Positions 26,387 to 32,971 of a stretch of 32,971 nt of DNA are shown here, one piece after another. The position numbers and the translations under genes are program-made. The notes under the pieces are model-generated. The model was not told where the DNA came from, did no database searches, and saw only the letters and a program-made list of their open reading frames with translations. Source of the DNA: an uncultured Lachnospiraceae bacterium (lineage in GTDB: Bacteria; Bacillota; Clostridia; Lachnospirales; Lachnospiraceae); NCBI GenBank assembly GCA_902762905.1, contig CACWQE010000028.1:1-32971 (forward strand). Direction: 5' to 3'. Position 1 is the first letter of the stretch, and every line of letters begins with the position of its first letter.

Positions 26387-26755
26387 ATGAAGAATTATAG
26401 AATTACCGTTAATGGTACCGCTTATGATGTAGCAGTAGAAGAATTAGGAGCAGGCGCAGTAGCCGCAGCTCCAGCCGCAGCAGCTCCAGTGGCAGCTGCA
26501 CCAGTAGCAGCTCCAGCACCTGCAGCAAGCGGTGCAGCAGGATCAATCACAGTTGCTTCTCCAATGCCAGGTAAGATCTTAGCTATTAAGGCTAATGCAG
26601 GACAGGCAGTTAAGAAGGGCGAGGTTGTTATGATCTTAGAGGCTATGAAGATGGAGAACGAGATTACTGCTCCAGAAGATGGAACAATCGCATCAATCAA
26701 TGTTGCTGTAGGTGATAGTGTAGAGTCAGGTGACACACTTGCAACATTGAACTAG
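26387..26755 (+). CDS. Biotin carboxyl carrier subunit (1.3S/MmdC-like)
   Basis: This 122-residue carrier shuttles CO2 on biotin between the carboxyltransferase(s) and the membrane pump. A short N-terminal part (MKNYRITVNGTAYDV) precedes an Ala/Pro-rich flexible linker (about residues 22-46), then a biotinyl domain with SPMPGKILAI and the biotin site EAMKMENE, Lys88. Length and layout match transcarboxylase 1.3S and MmdC/GcdC carriers. AGGAGG lies 9 bases before the ATG, and 18 bases separate it from the OadG-like gene. A biotin ligase must be encoded elsewhere. Confidence 0.96.
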   Translation: MKNYRITVNGTAYDVAVEELGAGAVAAAPAAAAPVAAAPVAAPAPAASGAAGSITVASPMPGKILAIKANAGQAVKKGEVVMILEAMKMENEITAPEDGTIASINVAVGDSVESGDTLATLN

Positions 26756-26795
26756 TTGATGTTTGATGATTCATTTTTGACAGGAGGCAGTGCAG

Positions 26796-27926
26796 ATGGA
26801 TTATATTTGGACAACATTGTCGAATTTAGCAGGACAGACTGCATTTGCGAATCTTTACTGGGGTAATTTCGTAATGATCGCAGTTGCATGTGTCTTCCTT
26901 GTTCTGGCAATTAAATTTGGCTTCGAGCCACTTTTGTTAGTTCCGATTTCCTTTGGTATGTTATTGGCGAACATGTTCCCTGGTATCATTGCCGATGGAG
27001 GACTATTACATTATTTTTACATGTTAGATGAGTGGAGTATTTTGCCATCCTTGATCTTCTTAGGTGTAGGTGCGATGACAGACTTTGGTCCGTTAATTGC
27101 AAACCCGAAGAGTTTCTTGCTTGGTGCAGCCGCTCAGTTCGGTATTTATTCCGCATATTTCTTTGCAATTATGATGGGATTTGGTGATAAGGCAGCCGCA
27201 GCGATCTCTATTATCGGTGGTGCGGATGGACCAACTTCTATCTTCCTTGCTGGTAAGCTTGGAATGGGTGGTACTTTGATGGGACCAATTGCAGTTGCAG
27301 CATATTCTTATATGGCATTAGTACCAGTTATCCAGCCACCAGTTATGAAGCTTTTGACAACAGAGAAAGAGCGTAAGATTAAGATGGAGCAGTTAAGACC
27401 GGTTTCTAAGTTAGAGAGAATCATATTCCCTGTTATCGTTACAATCGTGGTTGTTATGATTCTTCCAACAACTGCACCGTTGGTTGGTATGTTAATGCTT
27501 GGTAACCTGTTCCGTGAGTCTGGTGTTGTTAAGCAGTTGACGGAGACAGCTTCTAATGCACTTATGTACATCGTAGTTATCTTACTTGGTACTTCTGTAG
27601 GTGCTACAACGACAGCACAGTCATTCCTTAATTTGGATACTTTGAAGATCGTTGCACTTGGTTTGATTGCATTCGTAATCGGTACTGCAGCAGGTGTATT
27701 ATTTGGTAAGTTGATGTGCTTAGTTACAAAGGGTAAGGTAAATCCTTTGATCGGTTCCGCAGGTGTATCTGCTGTTCCTATGGCAGCCCGTGTATCACAG
27801 AAGGTTGGTTCTGAAGCAGATCCTACAAACTTCTTATTGATGCATGCAATGGGACCTAACGTAGCTGGTGTTATCGGTACTGCCGTAGCAGCCGGTACAT
27901 TCATGGCTATTTTCGGTGTATTTTGA
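26796..27926 (+). CDS. oadB: Na+-translocating decarboxylase beta subunit (OadB/MmdB/GcdB family)
   Basis: This polytopic membrane subunit decarboxylates carboxybiotin and couples the reaction to Na+ export. ATG 26796 is preferred to GTG 26790 because AGGAGG (26782-26787) is 8 bases from the ATG but only 2 from the GTG. That gives 376 residues with about nine or more hydrophobic segments. The strongly conserved [16 protein letters not shown] carries Asp144, matching the Asp essential for Na+ and proton handling in Klebsiella OadB. The C-terminal block [15 protein letters not shown] and [17 protein letters not shown] is also family-typical. The family is certain. Whether the complex works on oxaloacetate, methylmalonyl-CoA or another substrate depends on the two carboxyltransferases of the operon. 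Confidence 0.97.
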   Translation: MDYIWTTLSNLAGQTAFANLYWGNFVMIAVACVFLVLAIKFGFEPLLLVPISFGMLLANMFPGIIADGGLLHYFYMLDEWSILPSLIFLGVGAMTDFGPLIANPKSFLLGAAAQFGIYSAYFFAIMMGFGDKAAAAISIIGGADGPTSIFLAGKLGMGGTLMGPIAVAAYSYMALVPVIQPPVMKLLTTEKERKIKMEQLRPVSKLERIIFPVIVTIVVVMILPTTAPLVGMLMLGNLFRESGVVKQLTETASNALMYIVVILLGTSVGATTTAQSFLNLDTLKIVALGLIAFVIGTAAGVLFGKLMCLVTKGKVNPLIGSAGVSAVPMAARVSQKVGSEADPTNFLLMHAMGPNVAGVIGTAVAAGTFMAIFGVF

Positions 27927-27934
27927 TAATATAG

Positions 27935-28000
27935 AATCTTCTTACAGGATATCGTGTTGACGAAGTGCCAGAATACTTCGCCAACTCGGTATGGAAGATT
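27935..28000 (+). promoter_or_regulatory. 66-nt intercistronic hairpin
   Basis: Three stacked helices form one long hairpin: AATCTTC/GAAGATT (27935-27941 with 27994-28000), ATATCG/CGGTAT (27949-27954 with 27987-27992, one G-U), and GTTGACGAAGT/ACTTCGCCAAC (27956-27966 with 27975-27985, one mismatch) with a GCCAGAAT loop. No T run follows. It may set mRNA stability or subunit ratio between the pump gene and the downstream carboxyltransferase gene. The structure is seen; the role is inferred. Confidence 0.6.
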
Positions 28001-28046
28001 GGAATATGAATAGAATCGTATGAATATGATTATGGAGGAAAATAAA

Positions 28047-29468
28047 ATGGCAAATCAAGCAGCAAAGCCGGTAGGAATTACCGAAACAGTTTTACGTGAT
28101 GCGCACCAGTCATTGATTGCTACCCGTATGACTACGGAACAGATGCTTCCAATTATCGATAAGATGGATAAAGTGGGATATCATTCTGTAGAGTGCTGGG
28201 GTGGTGCAACATTTGATGCGTGCCTTCGTTTCTTAAAAGAAGATCCATGGGAGAGACTTAGAAAGTTAAAAGATGGATTTAAGAACACAAAGTTACAGAT
28301 GTTATTCCGTGGACAGAATATCTTAGGATATGCTCCATATGCAGATGATGTAGTAGAATACTTTGTACAGAAGTCAATTGCTAATGGTATTGATATCATT
28401 CGTATTTTTGATTGTTTGAATGATATTCGTAACCTTGAGACAGCAGTTAAGGCTGCTAACAAAGAGAAAGGTCATGCACAGGTTGCTCTTTCTTACACAC
28501 TAGGTGATGCTTATACCATGGATTATTGGAAAGACATGGCTAAGAAGATTGAGGATATGGGTGCAGATTCTATCTGTATCAAGGATATGGCTGGTTTGTT
28601 GGTTCCAACAGCAGCAACTGAGTTAGTTCAGGCATTGAAAGATGGAACTTCACTTCCTATCCAGTTGCATACACATTATACTTCAGGTGTAGCTTCTATG
28701 ACTTATATGAAGGCAGTAGAGGCAGGATGTGATGTCATTGATACTGCAATGTCACCACTTTCAATGGGTACTTCTCAGCCAGCTACTGAGGTTATGGCTA
28801 AGGCATTTGAGGGAACACCATATGATCCAGGTCTTGATCAGAACTTATTAGCTGAGATCGCTGATTACTTCCGTCCTTTACGTGAGCAGTGGTTAGAGTC
28901 AGGTTTGTTAAGCCCGAAGGTAATGGGTGTTAATATTAAGACATTGTTATATCAGGTACCAGGTGGTATGTTGTCTAACCTTGTATCACAGTTGAAAGAG
29001 ATGAAGCAGGAAGATAAGTTTGATGAAGTGTTAGAAGAAGTACCACGTGTACGTAAAGACTTCGGTGAGCCACCTCTTGTAACACCTTCTTCACAGATTG
29101 TTGGTACACAGGCTGTATTAAATGTCGTATTAGGCGAGCGTTATAAGAACATGACAAAAGAGTCTCGTGACTTATTAGTTGGTAAGTATGGACAGACTGT
29201 TAAGCCAGTGAATCCAGAGGTTCAGAAGAAAGCATTAGATGCACTTGGAATGGATAAGCCAATCACATATCGTCCAGCTGATGACCTTGAGCCACAGCTT
29301 GAGAAGTTAGAGGCTGAGATGTCACAGTACAAGCAGCAGGATGAGGATGTATTATCTTACGCATTATTCCCTCAGGTTGCTACTGAGTTCTTCAAGTATA
29401 GAGAAGCTCAGCAGACTGGTGTAGACGCATCTGTTGCAGATACAGAGAACGGAGTATATCCAGTATAG
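28047..29468 (+). CDS. Pyruvate/oxaloacetate carboxyltransferase (5S/PycB/OadA-like, no biotin domain)
   Basis: This subunit moves a carboxyl group between oxaloacetate/pyruvate and biotin. It has a TIM barrel of the HMGL/PycB type. ATG 28047 is chosen because GGAGG (28034-28038) lies 8 bases upstream; an earlier in-frame ATG at 28020 lacks such a site. In the 473 residues I see TETVLRDAHQSL (metal-binding Asp), ECWGGATFDACLRFL, FRGQNILGY, IKDMAG with Lys179 in the place of the carbamylated lysine, and QLHTHYTSG (metal His pair). The conserved helical region after the barrel is present. It ends at VYPV without a C-terminal biotinyl domain, unlike ~600-residue OadA, so it must use the separate carrier of the operon, like transcarboxylase 5S. 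Confidence 0.93.
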   Translation: MANQAAKPVGITETVLRDAHQSLIATRMTTEQMLPIIDKMDKVGYHSVECWGGATFDACLRFLKEDPWERLRKLKDGFKNTKLQMLFRGQNILGYAPYADDVVEYFVQKSIANGIDIIRIFDCLNDIRNLETAVKAANKEKGHAQVALSYTLGDAYTMDYWKDMAKKIEDMGADSICIKDMAGLLVPTAATELVQALKDGTSLPIQLHTHYTSGVASMTYMKAVEAGCDVIDTAMSPLSMGTSQPATEVMAKAFEGTPYDPGLDQNLLAEIADYFRPLREQWLESGLLSPKVMGVNIKTLLYQVPGGMLSNLVSQLKEMKQEDKFDEVLEEVPRVRKDFGEPPLVTPSSQIVGTQAVLNVVLGERYKNMTKESRDLLVGKYGQTVKPVNPEVQKKALDALGMDKPITYRPADDLEPQLEKLEAEMSQYKQQDEDVLSYALFPQVATEFFKYREAQQTGVDASVADTENGVYPV

Positions 29469-29503
29469 GAGATTCTGTGATTTTATAGTGAAATGAATGA
29501 AAG

Positions 29504-29547
29504 ACTGTATTTTGATGAAAAATTTTCGTTAAAATACAGTTTTTTTA
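29504..29547 (+). terminator. Intrinsic terminator of the decarboxylase operon
   Basis: ACTGTATTTT (29504-29513) pairs perfectly with AAAATACAGT (29531-29540). GAAAA/TTTTC in the loop can pair too. An eight-T run ends at 29547. Confidence 0.93.
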
Positions 29548-29548
29548 T

Positions 29549-29728
29549 GATATAATGAACGCATAAGCGCGAATGCAACTTTTGAAGTCAAGCATGAACT
29601 GCTTGCAGGCCAATGATTGACAAAAAAGTTATATGAGTGCAACGAACACTGAGAAACCGAAGGTTTCGAAGTGAGCGTTCGCGCATAAGTGCACGAAGTG
29701 CGGGTTCACGATATAATGAACGTATAAG
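29549..29728 (+). repeat. Structured intergenic element bounded by 19-bp direct repeats
   Basis: GATATAATGAACGCATAAG (29549-29567) recurs with one change at 29710-29728, 161 bp apart. Between them lie an imperfect inverted repeat (29567-29580 against 29670-29684, GCGCGAA/TTCGCGC core), a perfect CAAGCA-TGAAC-TGCTTG hairpin (29589-29605) and GAAACC-GAA-GGTTTC (29653-29667) flanked by CACT/AGTG. There is no ORF of note. Its composition differs from the adjacent AT-rich gene. It could be a small non-autonomous mobile or repeat element that duplicated its site, or a structured leader RNA. Confidence 0.6.
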
Positions 29729-29733
29729 GGAGG
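29712..29733 (+). promoter_or_regulatory. -10 box and ribosome site of the barnase-like gene
   Basis: TATAAT (29712-29717) with an RNA start near 29724 would give a very short leader before AAGGGAGG (29726-29733) and the ATG at 29744. No good -35 lies 17 bases upstream (GTGCAC). The same TATAAT occurs in the left direct repeat (29551-29556), which would give a ~180-base structured leader instead. Which one is used cannot be decided from sequence. Confidence 0.4.
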
Positions 29734-29743
29734 TATATAAGAT

Positions 29744-30622
29744 ATGAAAAGAACATGGTGGAAACAATTATATATGATATGGATGTTTTTATGTGTATTG
29801 TGTATAGGAGGTATATCAATTCCGGTTCAAGCTGCAAAGGTACAGCTTAACAAGAAACAAGTTACATTATGGGTAGGGGAAAGTACACAATTAAAACTGA
29901 AGAATAATCGAAAAAAGATCAATTGGGTATCAAATAATAAAGAGATTGTTACCGTTTCAAAAAAAGGAAAACTGAAAGCAAGACAAGAAGGAAAGACGAA
30001 TGTTATTGCAAAAGTTGCAGGAAAGAAATATCGCTGTAAATGTACTGTGTATCTTACGAAAATCAGTGATGAAAATATGCAGTTACAGTACGGAGAAAGC
30101 AGGACAATTTCATTATTGAATCCTAAAGGAGAAGTTGCATGGTTTTCTGGTGATACAAGAATTGCATATGTAGAGAATAATGTATTATATGCAAAAGGGG
30201 TAGGAACTACAGTTATAACGGCAAAATGTAATGGAAAAGAATATTACTGTAATGTTACTATTACATCAAATGAGACTTCGGAATTTCGTATAGATGGGAT
30301 TTATACAAGTAGAGATAAAGTTGCTTTATATATTCATACATATGGGAAGCTGCCGGATAATTTCATTACCAAAGAACAAGCACAACTACTTGGATGGCGG
30401 GGAGGATCGTTGAATTCGTATGCACAGGGAAAGTGTATTGGTGGTAATATATATAGCAATTATGAGCGGACTTTGCCAACAGAAAACGGTCGAATATATT
30501 ATGAATGTGATATCAATACATTAGGAGCGCTAGAAAGAGGTGCTGAGCGTATCGTTTATTCGAATGATGGGCTGATTTTTTATACGTCAGATCATTATGC
30601 AACTTTTCAGCAATTGTATTGA
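29744..30622 (+). CDS. Secreted Ig-like/barnase-type ribonuclease
   Basis: This 292-residue protein is predicted to be exported and to cut RNA. It has a signal peptide (basic start, hydrophobic run, VQA-A near residue 31), two bacterial Ig-like (Big_2) domains (about 31-103 and 104-174), and a C-terminal barnase/binase-family domain (about 181-292). Barnase matches include KLPDNFITKEQAQLLGW, IGGNIYSN and the DHYATF end. By alignment, catalytic Lys27, Glu73, Arg83, Arg87 and His102 of barnase correspond to Lys210, Glu254, Arg265, Arg269 and His284, all present. Guanine-binding Glu60 is kept (Glu241), but Arg59 is replaced by Tyr240. A barstar-like gene follows 17 bases later, as expected for a self-protecting producer. 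The Ig domains may hold the toxin at the surface or aid delivery. Family and activity are well supported; the target is unknown. Confidence 0.93.
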   Translation: MKRTWWKQLYMIWMFLCVLCIGGISIPVQAAKVQLNKKQVTLWVGESTQLKLKNNRKKINWVSNNKEIVTVSKKGKLKARQEGKTNVIAKVAGKKYRCKCTVYLTKISDENMQLQYGESRTISLLNPKGEVAWFSGDTRIAYVENNVLYAKGVGTTVITAKCNGKEYYCNVTITSNETSEFRIDGIYTSRDKVALYIHTYGKLPDNFITKEQAQLLGWRGGSLNSYAQGKCIGGNIYSNYERTLPTENGRIYYECDINTLGALERGAERIVYSNDGLIFYTSDHYATFQQLY

Positions 30623-30639
30623 TTTGTAAAGGGGCGAAA

Positions 30640-30903
30640 ATGCGAGTTAAATTAGATTTTGATGGAATTACGGATAAGAAACAGTTGCATCAATTCCTGA
30701 AGGAGCAATTGTCTTTGCCAGCCTATTATGGTGGTAATTTGGATGCATTATATGATTGTTTGACAAGTTCGAAGGCAATTACAGAAATTAGCATTCAGCA
30801 TATGCAACATTTACAGAGTGCGTTGGGGGAATATGCACAGATTTTAATTGAAGTGTTACAGAATGCAGGAATATCTGTAGAGATAGATAAGGAGCAGGAA
30901 TGA
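30640..30903 (+). CDS. Barstar-family ribonuclease inhibitor (immunity protein)
   Basis: This 87-residue cytoplasmic protein should bind and block the upstream barnase-like enzyme. AAAGGGG (30628-30634) lies 5 bases before the ATG; an in-frame TTG at 30619 overlapping the ribonuclease stop is less likely. Signature LPAYYGGNLDALYDCLT holds Tyr29, Tyr30, Gly31, Asn33, Asp35 and Asp39, the barstar helix that fills the RNase active site (Asp39 meets Arg83, Arg87 and His102 in barnase). Trp38 of barstar is Tyr38 here. Barstar Glu76, which pairs with barnase Arg59, aligns to about Gln74, matching the loss of Arg59 in the partner. Its stop overlaps the next gene's ATG (ATGA). Confidence 0.93.
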   Translation: MRVKLDFDGITDKKQLHQFLKEQLSLPAYYGGNLDALYDCLTSSKAITEISIQHMQHLQSALGEYAQILIEVLQNAGISVEIDKEQE

Positions 30904-31496
30904 GTATACAAGCGATATATGACAGAAGAAGTATTAGAAAATATAAAGACAAACCAGTATCCAGAAAAATGATTGAGCAGATCTTAGATGCAGGAAGACA
31001 GGCGCCATCTTCAAAGAACCGTCAGCCATGGAAATGCATTGTCTTTGAGAATGAGGCAAAAGCAGAATTACTGTCATGTATGGAACGGGGCTTAGAACGG
31101 GAATATAAAGGAGTGGCGGTGCTTCCTAAGTCACGGTTTGGTTTGCCGGATGCAAGGCATACGCTTCGTATTATGCGTCAGGCACCAGTAGTGATTGTGA
31201 TATTGAATACGAATGGTGGAAGTCCATTTCTTCCAATTGATGAGGATAAGAGAGTGTCGGAGATCTGCGACAGCCTTTCTATTGGAGCGTTTATACAGAA
31301 TATGCTATTAGAAACGCAGGAGCTTGGACTGGGAACACTTTGGATTGCCAATACCTGTTTCGCCTATCCGGAATTGGTAGAATATTTACAGACAGAAAAT
31401 CAGTTGATTGGGGCAGTTGCATTAGGGTATCCAGATGAGGAACCGGCCGCACGTCCAAGAAAAGAATTAGAAGAGATTGTTGAGTGGAGAGTATAA
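30900..31496 (+). CDS. Nitroreductase-family flavoprotein
   Basis: This 198-residue protein has the FMN-dependent nitroreductase fold and would reduce an electron-poor substrate with NAD(P)H. The N-terminal signature AIYDRRSIRKYKDKPV and LDAGRQAPSSKNRQPW form the FMN-binding start. LGLGTLWIANTC and the end of type ALGYPDEEP are also typical. AAGGAG (30889-30894) lies 5 bases before the ATG. The 4-base overlap with the barstar gene implies translational coupling, but no functional link is obvious. The natural substrate is unknown. Confidence 0.92.
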   Translation: MSIQAIYDRRSIRKYKDKPVSRKMIEQILDAGRQAPSSKNRQPWKCIVFENEAKAELLSCMERGLEREYKGVAVLPKSRFGLPDARHTLRIMRQAPVVIVILNTNGGSPFLPIDEDKRVSEICDSLSIGAFIQNMLLETQELGLGTLWIANTCFAYPELVEYLQTENQLIGAVALGYPDEEPAARPRKELEEIVEWRV

Positions 31497-31497
31497 C

Positions 31498-32724
31498 ATG
31501 GCAAAGGTAATTGTAATCGGTGGTGGTGCTGCTGGGATGATGGCTGCAATCATTGCGGCGAGAAATGGAAAAGAAGTAACCGTTTTAGAACAGAATGAAA
31601 AGTTAGGGAAGAAGCTCTTTATTACAGGAAAAGGGCGTTGCAATTTTACCAATGCGTGTGATCTGGAAGATCTGTTTGGTAATGTAGTGTCGAACCCAAA
31701 GTTTTTGTATAGTGCATTTTATACCTTTTCCAACGATATGGTGATGGATTTTTTTGAAGAACTTGGTATGCCATATAAGGTAGAACGGGGTAATCGGGCA
31801 TTTCCAACATCTGATCATTCTTCTGATGTAATTAAAGCACTAGAGAAGGAAATGAGAAGGTTAGGTGTTTTGATCTGTCTCAATACAAAAGTAAAATCAT
31901 TGATCATTGACAAAAATATCTGTAAGGGCATAGAACTTGCCAATAAAAAAGAGAAATTATATGCGGACAGTGTAATTATAACAACCGGAGGTGTGTCGTA
32001 TCCGAGAACAGGTGCTTGCAAGGACGGGTATACCTTTGCAAAACAGGCAGGACATACCATTGTTGCACCGAGTCCTTCCCTGGTTCCGATGGAGTTAGCA
32101 GATGATTGCTGTAAAGATTTGATGGGAATTTCTTTAAAAAATGTGTCAGCTGCCATCTATGCAGATAATAAGAAGATATATTCTGATTTTGGCGAGATGC
32201 TGTTTACCCATTTTGGGGTAAGTGGGCCAATCATCATTAAGGCGAGTGCTTATATTCAGAAATATTTGCAAAAGAACCTTTCTCTTACGATTGATCTGAA
32301 ACCTGCTTTAGATGATAAACAATTAGATGAGCGAATTTTGAAAGATTTTCAGTTATTTCAGAATAAGCAATTAAAGAATGCGTTGGACAAGTTATTATTG
32401 CGGGCATTGATTCCTGTTGTGATTGATAAGAGCGGATTAGATGGAGATAAGAAGATCAACGAATTGACAAAAGAGGAACGTAAGATCTTAGGACACACGA
32501 TCAAGAACCTACCATTTGTGATTACCGGATTACGTGGATGGGATGAAGCAATCGTGACGAAAGGCGGCGTTTCAGTGAAAGAGGTTGATCCTGGTACTAT
32601 GGAATCAAAACTTACCGGCGGTTTATACTTTGCGGGTGAGGTGCTTGATCTGGATGCACTTACCGGAGGTTTTAATCTTCAGATTGCGTGGTCGACGGGA
32701 TATCTCGCTGGACTGTCAGCATGA
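31498..32724 (+). CDS. HI0933/YhiN-family NAD(P)/FAD-dependent oxidoreductase
   Basis: This 408-residue flavoprotein belongs to the HI0933 family (often 'aminoacetone oxidase family FAD-binding enzyme'). The N-terminal dinucleotide motif VIGGGAAGMMAA, the family signature TGKGRCNFTNAC (about residues 41-52), TTGGVSYPRTGACKDGY, the CxxxHFGVSGP-like FTHFGVSGP, and the C-terminal YFAGEVLDLDALTGGFNLQ are all present. ATG 31498 starts 1 base after the nitroreductase stop; an in-frame start inside the upstream gene (31477) is rejected. The reaction is not established for most members. The protein ends GYLAGLSA, close to the usual family end, so it seems complete, although sequence just beyond changes character. 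Confidence 0.93.
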   Translation: MAKVIVIGGGAAGMMAAIIAARNGKEVTVLEQNEKLGKKLFITGKGRCNFTNACDLEDLFGNVVSNPKFLYSAFYTFSNDMVMDFFEELGMPYKVERGNRAFPTSDHSSDVIKALEKEMRRLGVLICLNTKVKSLIIDKNICKGIELANKKEKLYADSVIITTGGVSYPRTGACKDGYTFAKQAGHTIVAPSPSLVPMELADDCCKDLMGISLKNVSAAIYADNKKIYSDFGEMLFTHFGVSGPIIIKASAYIQKYLQKNLSLTIDLKPALDDKQLDERILKDFQLFQNKQLKNALDKLLLRALIPVVIDKSGLDGDKKINELTKEERKILGHTIKNLPFVITGLRGWDEAIVTKGGVSVKEVDPGTMESKLTGGLYFAGEVLDLDALTGGFNLQIAWSTGYLAGLSA

Positions 32725-32971
32725 ATACCCTTGCACAGCGTAAGTGACGGACGGATGTGCCAAACGGACGCAACGGCCTAGAAAAATTGGTTCCAAGCCG
32801 GGGCCGTTCGCACTTAATTGCTCCAGTAGCGGATGCTAAATTCGTGCTACGCACTCATTAAGCACCGACAGACGCAAATGCCCCTCTTTGGAATCCAAAT
32901 TTTTCTCTCCGAAGCTGAGGTTGGCACAATATACTGTCATTAGCATATACGCTGTGCTTATCGCCCACCCG
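32725..32971. other. Right-edge sequence of unclear origin
   Basis: After the stop codon of the flavoprotein gene the sequence becomes richer in G+C, loses the AT-rich, purine-strand bias of the whole window and has no ribosome site, ORF with recognisable protein, terminator or repeat. It resembles neither the coding nor the intergenic sequence elsewhere here. I infer a contig-end artefact, a junction or foreign sequence, as at the left edge. Confidence 0.5.

Noticed and set aside
27308..27904. Minus-strand open frame of 198 codons inside the pump gene
   Set aside because: It is a shadow of the conserved oadB sequence, with no ribosome site and no family match that I can see.
29617..29645. 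TTGACA inside the intergenic element as a -35 box
   Set aside because: No acceptable -10 lies 16-18 bases downstream.
32672..32854. Minus-strand open frame at the right edge
   Set aside because: It spans the flavoprotein end and the odd edge sequence, with no family features or start signal.

Overview
The window looks like chromosome from a low-GC Gram-positive anaerobe of the class Clostridia, most likely a Lachnospiraceae-type gut bacterium. The reasons are the AT-rich composition, strong AGGAGG ribosome sites, large BspA-like leucine-rich-repeat surface proteins, a nuclease of the 'PD-(D/E)XK nuclease family transposase' kind, a GH94 disaccharide phosphorylase, the tepA-ftsK pair and a biotin-dependent sodium-pump decarboxylase operon. 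All seventeen genes I can support lie on the + strand. No tRNA, rRNA, CRISPR array or intact insertion sequence was seen.

Layout. (1) 1-9.7 kb: two very large secreted LRR proteins. The first is cut at its 5' end. They share a nearly identical 0.6 kb 3' end and related terminators. (2) 9.9-10.7 kb: an Rpn-type nuclease. (3) 10.8-15.7 kb: pnp behind an extended -10 promoter and a structured leader, then a GH94 phosphorylase. (4) 15.8-19.3 kb: tepA and ftsK/spoIIIE. (5) 19.4-23.9 kb: a one-carbon/translation/lipid operon, fhs-folD-rimO-pgsA, with a clear promoter. (6) 23.95-29.55 kb: a five-gene operon encoding an acyl-CoA carboxyltransferase (12S/MmdA-like), a lipoprotein-OadG fusion, a biotin carrier, the OadB sodium pump and a 5S/PycB-like carboxyltransferase without its own biotin domain. 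The set holds all parts of a transcarboxylase plus a Na+ pump. (7) 29.55-29.73 kb: a structured intergenic element bounded by 19-bp direct repeats that carry a -10 box. (8) 29.7-32.7 kb: a secreted barnase-type ribonuclease with bacterial Ig-like domains, its barstar-like inhibitor, a nitroreductase and an HI0933-type flavoprotein, all tightly packed.

The most interesting items are the Ig-barnase/barstar pair, in which the classical barnase Arg59-barstar Glu76 contact appears lost on both sides; the hybrid decarboxylase/transcarboxylase operon with its lipoprotein-OadG fusion and a 66-nt intercistronic hairpin; and the direct-repeat-bounded element in front of the barnase gene. About 100 bases at the left edge and about 245 at the right edge look compositionally unlike the rest and may be assembly-end or foreign sequence.
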